Origin: GCA-2401155 sp045047085
GTDB taxonomy: Bacteria > Pseudomonadota > Alphaproteobacteria > Rhizobiales > Rhizobiaceae
NCBI GenBank assembly: GCA_045047085.1
Contig: JASFYT010000090.1
Location: forward strand, 1-38,324
Direction: 5' to 3'
Length of the DNA: 38,324 nt
Shown: one piece after another, positions 8,267 to 17,175 of the stretch
Layout of the letters: every line of letters begins with the position of its first letter
How positions within the stretch are numbered: position 1 is the first letter of the stretch
Position numbers and translations under genes: made by a program
The notes under the pieces: generated by a model
Databases searched by the model: none
The model's input: the letters and a program-made list of their open reading frames with translations, nothing else
Told to the model about the DNA's origin: nothing

Positions 8267-9190
8267 TTAGTTACCCTCATCGACCGGAAAAAATCTTCCA
8301 TTGATTGAAACTGACTGATCACTGGTGATTTTCCCACGTGCAATCAAATCTTCGATATGGGCAAGCACGGACAGGCCCGCTGCCCCATGCAGTTTTGGAT
8401 CCGTGCTTTTATAAATAATTTTTACGATGTCGGGGATCGTTTCGTCTCCTTTACGGATACGAGCCAATACGGCGGTTTCACGCATTTTACGGTGTGCCTT
8501 CAAAGCCCGGACAAATTTAGGCGCATTGTTCAGCCGCCCACCATGTCCTGGAAAGTACACACTTTCTTCACGGGCAGCCAATATTTCCAATGAAGCCATA
8601 TAATCTGACATTGAGCCATCCGGTGGCGCGACAATCGTTGTGGCCCACGCCATCACGTGGTCACCAGAAAACATCATATCAGTGTCCAATAAGCTAAATG
8701 TCATGTGATTGGCTGTGTGGCCGGGTGTGAAAATTGCCTCTAGCGACCAGCCTTCGCCTTTAATGATATCACCATCTGATAAAACCACATCCGGTTCGAA
8801 CTCCCGGTCAGCAGAGCCATCGAGAGGATTATGTTCGCCGATATGCAGATCACGCGAAGCACGGTGCTCACCTTCACCATAGGTCGGCGCCCCTGTAAGG
8901 GCGGCAAGTTTTCGCGACAGAGGAGAATGGTCCATGTGGGTATGGGTGACAATGATGTGGCTGAGCGTACGGCCTTTCAGAGCATTCATGATTGCTCCAA
9001 GGTGGGCGTCATCCGCCTCTGGGCCAGGGTCAATCACAGCCACGTTTTTATCACCGACAATATAAGTGTTTGTGCCATGGAATGTGAACGGGCCACCATT
9101 GTTGGCAGTAATACGCTGCACGTCCTTGGCTATGCTAATAGCCTCGCCATGAGCTGGGTCAAATTCCATCCTGAATTCGGGTTTTGCCAC
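8267..9190 (-). CDS. Metallo-beta-lactamase-fold hydrolase
   Basis: A 307-residue MBL-fold protein. The metal-binding signature is H83-T-H85-M-D87-H88 in VTHTHMDHSPLSR; further ligands are H158 (FTPGHTANH), D177 (MFSGDHVM) and H216 (YFPGHGGRL), so a full dinuclear site is present. After the core there is a C-terminal helical extension of about 80 residues (KAHRKMRETAVLARIRKG onward) as seen in LACTB2-like and glyoxalase II-like hydrolases, which cleave thioesters, lactones or nucleic acids; the substrate is not clear here. The start is GTG at 9190 with AAGGAA about six bases upstream. No signal peptide, so it is cytoplasmic. It stands alone, convergent with the DUF1499 gene and divergent from the hybrid kinase. 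Confidence 0.9.
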   Translation of the reverse strand: MAKPEFRMEFDPAHGEAISIAKDVQRITANNGGPFTFHGTNTYIVGDKNVAVIDPGPEADDAHLGAIMNALKGRTLSHIIVTHTHMDHSPLSRKLAALTGAPTYGEGEHRASRDLHIGEHNPLDGSADREFEPDVVLSDGDIIKGEGWSLEAIFTPGHTANHMTFSLLDTDMMFSGDHVMAWATTIVAPPDGSMSDYMASLEILAAREESVYFPGHGGRLNNAPKFVRALKAHRKMRETAVLARIRKGDETIPDIVKIIYKSTDPKLHGAAGLSVLAHIEDLIARGKITSDQSVSINGRFFPVDEGN

Positions 9191-9493
9191 GATATTTCCT
9201 TAGTAATCAATAGAATGAACCCAATTATGACGGGCAAGGGTGTTTTAGACAATTTTTAAAAACATAGAAAGCCTTGGTGTACTCTCAATAATAAGTAACC
9301 CGGCATAAGCAATTGGTATCTGTTTGTTCTGTTGTGGCAGCAACAAAATATCCATTCAAATAGCCTGCTTTGAAGGTTAAATATTTACCAAATATTCATC
9401 CCAAAATGGCTAAGATGTCTTGTGCAGGGTAATCTTGGGAATTTTGGGGGCGCGCCCGCGTGCATATGAGACAAAGTTTTGGATAGTTTGAAC
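9191..9493. other. Intergenic region upstream of the hybrid kinase
   Basis: About 300 bp separating the divergent MBL hydrolase and hybrid kinase genes. I see no gene, tRNA or riboswitch. Visible items are a repeated AAATATT near 9380-9396 and an isolated GC-rich 10-base palindrome GGGCGCGCCC at 9448-9457, out of keeping with the AT-rich surroundings. No convincing sigma-70 promoter could be picked by eye. Confidence 0.5.
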
Positions 9494-12472
9494 ATGATCG
9501 AAGCCCTCATGGTGGCTAGCCCTGAGGAAAAGGATGAGTTGCTAAATTTGCTGCTTGAGCGGATGCCTGCCGATAGCTTGGTTAAACATCCGACCCTAAA
9601 AAACATTTTTCAATATCACCATCATAATGAAGACCAAAGTGCAGACCAAATTGTCTGGCAGCAATTGGGTCTGGCCGTAAACGCCATGAAAGACGGCTTC
9701 GCGCTCTGGGACAAGGATGACCGTCTAATAGTTGCAAATGATGCCATGAAGGATGTTTTTCCAGGATTAAAAGACCCGCTTGGAAAAACGGCTCACGAAA
9801 TATTTTTGATGCTCGCCAAAACAGGGGTCGTCCCCACGGCGGTCGGTCGAGAAGAGGAGTGGGTAAACGAGCAATTGATAAACCGGGACAATGAGCTGGG
9901 AACAGAGATTGTTTTCCAGACCAGTGATAATCGATGGATTGCCCGGCGGGACCACATGACGCAAGATGGGCAACGGGTCTCAATTCGAAGTGACATCACC
10001 GAACAGAAAAACCGTGAAAGTGTCTTGAAAACCGTTGTGGTCAATGCCGAGGAAGGTATACTGATCACCGATAGTGAAAATGCAGTAATGGTTGCCAGTG
10101 ATCGTTATTGCAAAATGTTCGGTATTGATTCGAAGGCATTGGAGGAAAAACAGGGATTTGGCGAACCAGTGCATTTCGATCTGGCCACCCTGAAATCACT
10201 GCAACACGGTGAGGCCAGCATGGATGCCGATACCGCAATCTTACCTTTTGAATCTATTGATGAAGCGTCAAATAACCCAATCGACGTTGAGTTTCCAAAT
10301 GGCAATGTCTATCGCTTCAAATGCAAGAAACTGCCCGACGGCCAATTGCTTCATAGTTATTTTGATCTAACTAAAGACAAGCGGCATGAACGCGAACTTC
10401 AAGAAGCCCGCTCTGCTTTGCAAGCGCACGAAGCTCTTATGGAAGAAGCTTTGGAAGTCATGGTTCAAGGCATTGTGGTCTGCGACGATGACAAAATCAT
10501 TCTTGCCAACGAGAAAATCGCTGAAGTAACCAATATTCCATCCGAGTATTTTGAAGTTGGCAGAGATTGGAAAGACTATCTGCGGTACTCTCTGGAGCGC
10601 GGGGATTTCGGCGAAGGCGAAAAGGCAAAAAGGCGGTTTGATCGCATAACCGCAAGTGCAAAATCTGGTGAAGGCGCATATATTGAACGACCCACCGGCA
10701 ATGGAAGATATGTAGCCGTAACAGGAAATGTTCGTGATAGTGGTGGCAGAGTTGTAACCTACGCCGATATCACTGAAACCAAGGAACGAGAGTTGCAATT
10801 GAAGGAGGCATTAACAGCTTCCAAAGCAGCCGACCGGGCCAAATCGGAATTTCTTGCCAATATGAGCCACGAAATTCGCACTCCGATGAATGGCGTGATG
10901 GGCATGGCGGAGCTGTTGGCGCGTACCGAACTCGATACCAAGCAAAAAACCTTTACAGATATCATTGTAAAGTCCGGTGCAGCTCTGCTTACAATCATTA
11001 ATGATATTCTTGATTTTTCAAAAATTGACGCCGGCCAGATGGAGCTTGACCCAACGCCATTCAGGATCCATGAGGCAATTGAGGATGTTGCCACATTGGT
11101 TTCCTCTCGTGTTGTTGAAAAAGATCTGGAACTGGCAGTTCGTATTGATCCAAACTTGTCGGAGACATTTGTCGGAGATGTTGGGCGCATTCGCCAAATT
11201 GTGACAAATCTCTTGGGTAATGCAGTGAAATTCACTGACCATGGCCACGTATTTGTCAACGTAACTGGCGAAACCCAAGAGGGTGATGAACAAGCGTCGA
11301 AACTGCTTTTCCATATCACAGACACAGGTATCGGAATACCGGAAGAAAAACGCGCCAGAATTTTTGAAAAATTCTCTCAAGTGGATGAAAGCGCCACCCG
11401 CAAACACGAAGGTACGGGTTTGGGGTTGGCAATCGCGTCATCACTGGTTGAATTAATGGGAGGAGAAATCGGCGTAGATAGCGTCGTGGGTGAAGGGTCA
11501 ACCTTCTGGTTCTCCATCACGCTGCCGATCCATAAGGATGGTGTCGCCAAAAAACGAGTGCCAGTAGATGTTTCAGGCGCGCGGGTGTTGATTGTTGACG
11601 ACAATAAAGTCAATCGTGAAATTCTTTCAGAGCAAATGGCAGCATGGAAATTTGATAGTGCAGCGTGCTGTTCCGGCAATGAGGCATTGGCAATGATGCG
11701 TGCGGCCAAAGAGCGTAACGTCACCATTGATGTCGTCATTCTCGATTATCATATGCCTGAAATGAACGGTGCCGACTTGGCCAATATTATGGCTGCCGAC
11801 GAGCAACTGAAGAATATTCCCATCATCATGCTTACATCTGTAGACCAGATGGAAGATGGAAGTTTGTTTTCATCTCTACAAATACATGGACACCTCACCA
11901 AACCCGCACGCTCCTCTTTGATGCTCGAAACTCTGGTTGATGTTTTGCAAGCCAGTAAGGAAGATCATACAGAGGCTTTCGAAGGTATCCGGGTTGCTAA
12001 GGCACTCGGCCGCTATGTTGAAAAATCTGTCGTTACACAAATAAATTCTTCTGGAAAATCCGGCATTGACCAAATTGACATTCTGATTGCCGAAGATAAT
12101 GAAGTTAACCAGATCGTCTTTTCACAAATTCTTGAAGCTAGTGGCTACAGTTTCAAAATTGCTTCCCACGGAATTGAAGCGCTGGAGATGTACGAACGTT
12201 ATCAACCCAAATTGATCTGTATGGACGTATCCATGCCGCGAATGAATGGTCATGAGGCAACCCGGGAAATCAGAAAACGCGAGCAAGACAGCGATCGGCA
12301 CATCCCAATTATCGGCGTTACCGCCCACGCCATCAAAGGCGATCGGGAAAAATGCATCGAGGCAGGCATGGACGATTATCTCTCCAAACCGGTGTCACCC
12401 AACGCGTTGGAAGAAAAAATCCGTAGATGGATCGGTGATGAGAGCGAGCAATCTGGAGTGCAACCTGCATAA
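9494..12472 (+). CDS. Soluble hybrid sensor histidine kinase with three PAS-like regions and two receivers
   Basis: A 992-residue protein with no transmembrane segment, so it senses a cytoplasmic cue. Order of parts: a short helical N-terminus; PAS-like regions at roughly 55-165, 176-290 and 310-425; HisKA with phospho-acceptor His459 in NMSHEIRTPMNGVMGMAELL; HATPase_c with TNLLGNAVKFTDHG, DTGIGIPEEKRARIFEKFSQ and GTGLGLAIASSLVELMGGEI; receiver 1 with Asp751 in VVILDYHMPEMNG; receiver 2 with Asp911 in LICMDVSMPRMNGHEATREI and the conserved Lys in DDYLSKPV. No Hpt domain is present, so phosphate would leave through a separate phosphotransfer protein. ATG 9494 has GGAT nine bases upstream; an in-frame TTG at 9479 is less likely. 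It stands alone, with the copper module following after 78 bp. Confidence 0.93.
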   Translation: MIEALMVASPEEKDELLNLLLERMPADSLVKHPTLKNIFQYHHHNEDQSADQIVWQQLGLAVNAMKDGFALWDKDDRLIVANDAMKDVFPGLKDPLGKTAHEIFLMLAKTGVVPTAVGREEEWVNEQLINRDNELGTEIVFQTSDNRWIARRDHMTQDGQRVSIRSDITEQKNRESVLKTVVVNAEEGILITDSENAVMVASDRYCKMFGIDSKALEEKQGFGEPVHFDLATLKSLQHGEASMDADTAILPFESIDEASNNPIDVEFPNGNVYRFKCKKLPDGQLLHSYFDLTKDKRHERELQEARSALQAHEALMEEALEVMVQGIVVCDDDKIILANEKIAEVTNIPSEYFEVGRDWKDYLRYSLERGDFGEGEKAKRRFDRITASAKSGEGAYIERPTGNGRYVAVTGNVRDSGGRVVTYADITETKERELQLKEALTASKAADRAKSEFLANMSHEIRTPMNGVMGMAELLARTELDTKQKTFTDIIVKSGAALLTIINDILDFSKIDAGQMELDPTPFRIHEAIEDVATLVSSRVVEKDLELAVRIDPNLSETFVGDVGRIRQIVTNLLGNAVKFTDHGHVFVNVTGETQEGDEQASKLLFHITDTGIGIPEEKRARIFEKFSQVDESATRKHEGTGLGLAIASSLVELMGGEIGVDSVVGEGSTFWFSITLPIHKDGVAKKRVPVDVSGARVLIVDDNKVNREILSEQMAAWKFDSAACCSGNEALAMMRAAKERNVTIDVVILDYHMPEMNGADLANIMAADEQLKNIPIIMLTSVDQMEDGSLFSSLQIHGHLTKPARSSLMLETLVDVLQASKEDHTEAFEGIRVAKALGRYVEKSVVTQINSSGKSGIDQIDILIAEDNEVNQIVFSQILEASGYSFKIASHGIEALEMYERYQPKLICMDVSMPRMNGHEATREIRKREQDSDRHIPIIGVTAHAIKGDREKCIEAGMDDYLSKPVSPNALEEKIRRWIGDESEQSGVQPA

Positions 12473-12486
12473 AGTATATTAATTGC

Positions 12487-12517
12487 TTGACCTTCTAGTG
12501 ACTGGAACCAACATATA
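12487..12517 (+). promoter_or_regulatory. CueR-type promoter/operator of copA
   Basis: The -35 TTGACC (12487-12492) and a -10-like CATATA (12512-12517) are separated by 19 bp, the overlong spacer typical of MerR-family promoters. The spacer carries an imperfect dyad CCTTCTAG-TGA-CTGGAACC, close to known CueR/HmrR operators. With cueR immediately downstream of copA, copper-activated transcription of the pair is very likely. Confidence 0.8.
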
Positions 12518-12550
12518 AGACGCCAGTCATTCAATAATGGAAATCAGGCA

Positions 12551-14857
12551 ATGGATATAAAAGCGGATACAGCAATCGACCCCGTATGCGGCATGACCGT
12601 GAACCTTGATGCTGGAAAACCAACCCTAAACTATAAAAATGAAGACTATCATTTTTGCGCACAACGTTGTCACGACCGTTTTGATGTTGATCCATATTTC
12701 TTTTTATCCGGTGCCAATAAGCGTCAAGTGAAAGCTGCATCCAAGGATTCACGCTACACCTGCCCGATGGACCCGGAAATCATTCAGGATGGTCCGGGAA
12801 CCTGCCCGATTTGTGGTATGGCACTTGAACCAATGGGTGGAGTGCCGGATGGACCCAACCATGAGTTGATAGATTTTACACGGCGCTTCTGGGTGAGTGT
12901 TTGTGCGGCAATACCCCTGTTGATATTGACCATGGGCCCTATGCTTGGCTTACCTTTGCGCGAATGGCTGGGAGAGCAGGTCGCCCGTTATCTGGAGTTT
13001 GCTCTCGCAATTCCGGTGATATTATGGGCCGCTATTCCACTTTTTGCACGGGGTTGGAGTTCGATAAAAACATGGAACCTCAATATGTGGACTCTGATTT
13101 TGTTGGGTGTATCCACAGCCTTTGGATACAGCGTTGTGGCATTATTTTTCCCGCAATTCTTCCCGGAATTGATGCGCGATTCGGGTGGGTTTATACCGGT
13201 CTATTTCGAAGCTGCCGTGGTAATTATCGCGCTGGTATTCTTGGGTCAGATGCTTGAATTACGTGCTCGCGAGCGCACCGGCGATGCAATCAAGGCACTG
13301 CTTGATCTCGCACCAAAAACCGCCCGCCGCATCAATGAAGATGGCTCTGAATATGATGCCCCACTGGAAAATATTCTGGTTGGAGATCGCCTCAGAATTC
13401 GCCCCGGAAAATCTATTCCGGTCGATGGTATTGTACTGGAAGGCAATTCAACGGTCGATGAAGCGATGATTTCCGGCGAACCCATCGGCGTTGAAAAAGC
13501 TGAAGGTGAATCTGTCACCGGAGGCACAACCAACCAGAATGGCGCATTGATTATTGAAGCTCTGCGGGTTGGTGGCGATACCACTTTGGCCAAAATTATC
13601 GACATGGTTTCCAGCGCCCAACGTTCCAAAGCGCCGATGCAAAAACTGGCCGACAAGGTCGCTGGTTACTTCGTTCCGGCTGTGGTGGGTGCCGCAATCA
13701 TCGCATTTATCACATGGATGATATTCGGCCCTGAACCTTCGCTGATCTATGCCATTGTATCAGCGGTATCGGTGTTGATTATCGCCTGCCCCTGTGCGTT
13801 GGGTCTTGCAACGCCCATGTCCATCATGACGGCCACTGGCAGAGGTGCGCAAATGGGTGTGCTGATCAAAGACGCAGATGCGCTGGAACAAATGGCGCGG
13901 GTGGATACACTGATCATAGATAAAACCGGAACGCTCACCGAGGGTAAACCAGTGCTGAGTGATGTGGTATCCTTCGGCGATATGAGTGAAGATGAATTGC
14001 TCAGAGTGGCTGCCGCCCTTGAGCAAAATTCAGAACATCCTTTAGCCGATGCAATCATCAAAGGCTCGCAAAAGCGTAACCTTGAGATTACCCCTCTGGA
14101 TGGCTTTGAAGCTGTGACGGGCAAGGGTGTTCAGGGAACTTTGGACAGCAAAATTGTAGGCCTTGGAAATGCAGCGATGATGGAACATCTAGGCGTGTCA
14201 GGCAGCACGAACGATGAAGCGATCACTGCTCTTCGGTTAACCGGAAAAACCGTGATGTTTGTTGCCGCTGGTGACAAAATTGCAGGCATGATCGCGGTTT
14301 CCGATCCAATAAAAGCAACCACAGCAGAAGCTATCAGTTCATTACACGCAAGTGGACTGTCTATCATCATGGCAACAGGCGACAGCGAAGCAACCGCGAA
14401 ATTTGTCGGCAAAGAACTGGGCATTGATGAGGTTCATGCAGGCTTACTACCCGAAGCAAAAAAAGATTTGGTGGACGGCCTCCAGGCTCAAGGTAAAATT
14501 GTGGCGATGGCTGGTGATGGTATTAACGATTCCCCAGCCCTTGCGAGCGCTGATGTGGGCATAGCCATGGGAGGAGGCGCTGATGTGGCTATTGAAAGCG
14601 CCGGTATTACGCTTCTCAAGGGAGATTTGGCAGGTATTGTGCGGGCACGTAATCTTGCCAACGCAACGCTTGGCAATATCAAACAAAATCTGTTTTTTGC
14701 CTTTGCCTATAATGCCGCAGGCGTGCCTATCGCAGCAGGGATTTTATACCCGTTAACTGGTATGCTAATGTCGCCCATGCTGGCCGCTGCTGCCATGAGC
14801 CTTTCATCTGTATCTGTGATTTCAAATGCCCTGCGCTTGCGCACAGTAAAATTATAG
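12551..14857 (+). CDS. copA: Copper-translocating P1B-type ATPase with YHS and heavy-metal-binding N-terminus
   Basis: A 768-residue inner-membrane ATPase that exports Cu(I). The N-terminus has a YHS domain (DPVCGMTV with Cys13, then HFCAQRC with Cys36 and Cys40) and a heavy-metal-binding motif (YTCPMDPEI...GTCPICGMAL, residues 70-92), instead of the usual ferredoxin-like CxxC domain. After the first helices come the actuator loop (DEAMISGEP), the intramembrane CPC motif at residues 413-415 (IACPCALGLATPMSIMTATG), the phosphorylated Asp457 in DKTGTLTEGKP, the SEHPLADAI HP motif, and GDGINDSPALASADVGIAMG. CPC together with the CueR-type promoter supports copper, not zinc or cobalt. The transcript starts just upstream and continues into cueR, ten bases after the stop. 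Confidence 0.95.
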   Translation: MDIKADTAIDPVCGMTVNLDAGKPTLNYKNEDYHFCAQRCHDRFDVDPYFFLSGANKRQVKAASKDSRYTCPMDPEIIQDGPGTCPICGMALEPMGGVPDGPNHELIDFTRRFWVSVCAAIPLLILTMGPMLGLPLREWLGEQVARYLEFALAIPVILWAAIPLFARGWSSIKTWNLNMWTLILLGVSTAFGYSVVALFFPQFFPELMRDSGGFIPVYFEAAVVIIALVFLGQMLELRARERTGDAIKALLDLAPKTARRINEDGSEYDAPLENILVGDRLRIRPGKSIPVDGIVLEGNSTVDEAMISGEPIGVEKAEGESVTGGTTNQNGALIIEALRVGGDTTLAKIIDMVSSAQRSKAPMQKLADKVAGYFVPAVVGAAIIAFITWMIFGPEPSLIYAIVSAVSVLIIACPCALGLATPMSIMTATGRGAQMGVLIKDADALEQMARVDTLIIDKTGTLTEGKPVLSDVVSFGDMSEDELLRVAAALEQNSEHPLADAIIKGSQKRNLEITPLDGFEAVTGKGVQGTLDSKIVGLGNAAMMEHLGVSGSTNDEAITALRLTGKTVMFVAAGDKIAGMIAVSDPIKATTAEAISSLHASGLSIIMATGDSEATAKFVGKELGIDEVHAGLLPEAKKDLVDGLQAQGKIVAMAGDGINDSPALASADVGIAMGGGADVAIESAGITLLKGDLAGIVRARNLANATLGNIKQNLFFAFAYNAAGVPIAAGILYPLTGMLMSPMLAAAAMSLSSVSVISNALRLRTVKL

Positions 14858-14867
14858 GAGCACCATA

Positions 14868-15257
14868 ATGAACATTGGAACTGCGGCAGAGCGTTCAAAT
14901 TTACCGCCAAAAACAATCCGCTATTACGAAGAAATTCTGCTCGTTAAACCTGCACGGGCGCAAAATGGCTATCGTGATTACTGCGATGCCGACATTCATC
15001 GTCTGAGGTTTTTACAACGCTCGCGAAGTCTGGGTTTTTCCATTCAGGAATGCCGCACTTTGTTATCACTTTATGAAGATAAGAACCGTGCGAGCAGTGA
15101 CGTGAAGGCTCTTGCCCTGGAAAAAGTTGCAGAAATTGATCGCAAGGTTGAGGAGCTTCAGGGCCTCAGGAATACCCTTCATGCTCTAGCAGAAAACTGT
15201 CATGGAGATGACAAACCAGATTGTCCAATCATTGATGATCTTGCGGGCAAATTTTAA
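14868..15257 (+). CDS. cueR: CueR/HmrR-type copper-responsive MerR regulator
   Basis: A 129-residue MerR-family activator. Residues 1-70 form the winged helix (MNIGTAAERSNLPPKTIRYY), followed by the dimerisation helix (about 78-108) and a metal-binding loop with Cys111 and Cys119 (CHGDDKPDC), matching the two-cysteine Cu(I) site of CueR at 112 and 120. A Ser pair at 76-77 fits the monovalent-metal subclass. It would bind the overlong-spacer promoter upstream of copA and twist it when copper-loaded, so copA and cueR are autoregulated as one unit. ATG 14868 follows copA by ten bases with GGAG upstream. The last four bases overlap the convergent glutathione transferase gene. Confidence 0.93.
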   Translation: MNIGTAAERSNLPPKTIRYYEEILLVKPARAQNGYRDYCDADIHRLRFLQRSRSLGFSIQECRTLLSLYEDKNRASSDVKALALEKVAEIDRKVEELQGLRNTLHALAENCHGDDKPDCPIIDDLAGKF

Positions 15258-15898
15258 TCTCTCGCCTGTAATTCCTCATAGGAAACCATGGAATATTCGC
15301 GATAGGCCGGTCGTTTGCACAATGCTTTATAATAGCGTTGAATATTCGGGTGATCTGCACGCTCGATTTCAATGGTGAAATAGCGGTAGAGAATATGCCC
15401 AAACTGGATGTCAGCCATGGTGAAATCCCTGCCCGCGAGGTAGGAATTTTCACCAAGCCTTGTTTCGGCAATATCAAGGTATTTATTCAGTTCTTTCAAC
15501 GCTGCTTTGATTGCTACGGGATCTTGTTTAGATGGCGCAGTTCGCACGACCCTTAAGAATACCGGTGTCGTGAACTTTAGCACGATGTTTACCTTCGCCC
15601 ATTCCATCCATTTATCAACTTGAGCCCGTGCAGCCGGATCAGATGGCCATACAAGTTCATTGCCAAAATTATTGGCAAAATAGCGTAAGATAGCAGCGGA
15701 CTCCCATATGGGTGTATCGTTGTCATGCTGTATCATGGGAACTGTGCCATTAGGATTTTCGGTGAGATAGGCAGGTGTATCAACAACGCCATAATTCATT
15801 CCGGCATCAATGCGATCAAATCCAATCCCAAGCTCGGCTGCACACCACAAGATTACTTGAACATTGGACGAATTTTTCCGACCCCAAATTTTTATCAT
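15254..15898 (-). CDS. Glutathione S-transferase, GstB-like
   Basis: A 214-residue protein. The thioredoxin-like N-terminal domain begins MIKIWGRKNSSNVQVILWC and has NPNGTVPMI (cis-Pro) and the glutathione gamma-glutamyl-binding WESAAILRYF; the helical C-terminal domain ends with DFTMADIQFGHILYRYF and the N-capping pattern usual for GSTs. As I recall it, E. coli GstB begins almost the same way (MITLWGRNNSTNV). Such enzymes conjugate or reduce electrophiles with glutathione in the cytoplasm. A longer frame from 15931 would add 11 residues, but ATG 15898 has a perfect GGAGGAG just upstream. It lacks zeta-class features, so it is probably not the maleylpyruvate isomerase that the nearby gentisate genes would need. 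It overlaps cueR convergently by four bases. Confidence 0.9.
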   Translation of the reverse strand: MIKIWGRKNSSNVQVILWCAAELGIGFDRIDAGMNYGVVDTPAYLTENPNGTVPMIQHDNDTPIWESAAILRYFANNFGNELVWPSDPAARAQVDKWMEWAKVNIVLKFTTPVFLRVVRTAPSKQDPVAIKAALKELNKYLDIAETRLGENSYLAGRDFTMADIQFGHILYRYFTIEIERADHPNIQRYYKALCKRPAYREYSMVSYEELQARD

Positions 15899-16010
15899 GA
15901 TTTCTCCTCCATCCACAGGATGGTTCTTCATTTAATTAGAAGTTTATTTTCCACCTTATATACAGTCAAGACAATGATTTTATTAGGCTGTTGGCATTTG
16001 GCAGTTGTGT

Positions 16011-16071
16011 TACCATTATCATTGAATGTGGCCGTGTCGCCCATAGGGTAACGGCGACAGAAATAATGGTA
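16011..16071. promoter_or_regulatory. Nested inverted repeats upstream of the aldo/keto reductase
   Basis: An outer 9-bp dyad TACCATTAT (16011-16019) / ATAATGGTA (16063-16071) encloses a perfect 7-bp dyad TGTCGCC (16035-16041) / GGCGACA (16053-16059). The structure lies about 50 bp before the reductase start, in the gap shared with the divergent GST gene. It could be an operator or an RNA fold-back; no regulator gene is adjacent. Confidence 0.4.
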
Positions 16072-16118
16072 CTAATTAACTGGTCTCCACCTTAAGAGAC
16101 TGACCAAAAGGACGCATC

Positions 16119-17063
16119 ATGGAATTACGCAATGTTGGAACATCCGGGTTGAAGGTTTCAACTTTGGGCATTGGATGCAATAATTTTGGGCATGGCAGCC
16201 GTAGATTAGATTATACCAAGTCCGCGGCGGTGGTTCATGCAGCGCTCGATCACGGTGTCACTCATTTCGATACAGCAGACGTCTACCCCATGGGCGACGG
16301 CAGCACGTCGGAAGAGTATCTCGGTAAAGCGTTGGGTTCACGTCGGGCGGGTGCAGTGATTGCCAGTAAATTCGGAATGCAAATGAAGGCAGGCCATGGC
16401 GGTTCGCGGCGCTACATCATGCAAGCAGTTGAGGCCAGTTTAAAACGGCTCAACACCGACTGGATCGACCTTCTGTATTTCCATACCCCAGATCCCGATA
16501 CGCCGATTGACGAGACATTACGGGCGCTGGATGATCTGATTTCAAGCGGGAAAGTCAATTATGTTGCCAGTTCCAATTTTGCTCCGTGGCAAACTGTTGA
16601 AGCTCATTTCATCGCTCGCGAATTGGGTGCTAACCGCTTCATTGCAACTCAGGAGCATTACAGCCTGCTATCTCGAACGGTGGAAGCGGAAACTATTCCT
16701 CTCTGTCAGAAGTTTGGGATTGGGCTGGTGCCGTTCTTTCCGTTGGCAAGCGGAGTTCTGAGTGGAAAATTTAAAATCGGGGAACCTATTCCCTCTGGCA
16801 CCAGACTTTCGAATGCCAATCCATCAACAGATAAGTTCCTGAATGATAAAAATTTGAAACTTGCAGTAAAATTTACCGAAGTGGCTCAAGCGCAAGACAA
16901 GGAACTGATTGATCTGGCTTTCGCATGGTTGTTGCGTGATAAAGTAGTACCAAGTGTGATTGCAGGTGCCAGTACGCCGGAACAGGTTGCAAGAAACGCT
17001 GAGGCCGTTGCATGGCAAATGTCCGATGAACAAGTGGCTGCAACCGCAAAAGTTGTAGGCTAA
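16119..17063 (+). CDS. Aldo/keto reductase
   Basis: A 314-residue NAD(P)H-dependent oxidoreductase with an (alpha/beta)8 barrel. The catalytic tetrad is visible: Asp51 and Tyr56 in THFDTADVYPMGDG, Lys84 in VIASKFGMQ and His122 in LLYFHTPDPDTPIDETLRAL. The C-terminal cofactor-binding part has VVPSVIAGASTPEQVARNAE. The sequence begins MELRNVGTSGLKVSTLGIG, like the YajO/Gre3-type general reductases acting on aldehydes, ketones or sugar-like carbonyls; the substrate is unknown. ATG 16119 has AAAGGA seven bases upstream. The gene is single, with a nested dyad before it and a palindromic repeat element after it. There is no sign that it belongs to the downstream 3-hydroxybenzoate operon, which has its own promoter. 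Confidence 0.9.
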   Translation: MELRNVGTSGLKVSTLGIGCNNFGHGSRRLDYTKSAAVVHAALDHGVTHFDTADVYPMGDGSTSEEYLGKALGSRRAGAVIASKFGMQMKAGHGGSRRYIMQAVEASLKRLNTDWIDLLYFHTPDPDTPIDETLRALDDLISSGKVNYVASSNFAPWQTVEAHFIARELGANRFIATQEHYSLLSRTVEAETIPLCQKFGIGLVPFFPLASGVLSGKFKIGEPIPSGTRLSNANPSTDKFLNDKNLKLAVKFTEVAQAQDKELIDLAFAWLLRDKVVPSVIAGASTPEQVARNAEAVAWQMSDEQVAATAKVVG

Positions 17064-17072
17064 ACTCACACC

Positions 17073-17175
17073 TAGAGCACTTTTTGCGATATTTGAATCC
17101 CAAAAGTGCTTATCCATTTGTTTTAACGCACAATTTATCCGAAAACCGGTCACCACTTTTCGTAATTGTGCTCTA
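17073..17175. repeat. 103-bp palindromic intergenic repeat with double-hairpin structure
   Basis: Bounded by perfect 8-bp terminal inverted repeats TAGAGCAC (17073-17080) and GTGCTCTA (17168-17175). The left half folds through GCACTTTT (17077-17084) with AAAAGTGC (17102-17109). The right half folds through GCACAATT (17128-17135) with AATTGTGC (17164-17171), with CGAAAA (17140-17145) / TTTTCG (17157-17162) inside. Size and sequence style match the roughly 100-bp palindromic repeats known from Brucella (Bru-RS) and other Hyphomicrobiales. It encodes nothing and lies 9 bp after the reductase stop, where it may also act as a transcript end. Confidence 0.8.

Noticed and set aside
10759..11325. 188-codon open frame antisense to the kinase core
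   Set aside because: It is the complement of the highly conserved HisKA/HATPase region; Ser- and Ala-rich shadow frames are expected there.
15254..15898. The glutathione transferase as the missing maleylpyruvate isomerase
   Set aside because: Its N-terminus matches GstB-type proteins, not the zeta class, and it is on the other strand, paired with the copper regulator's end.
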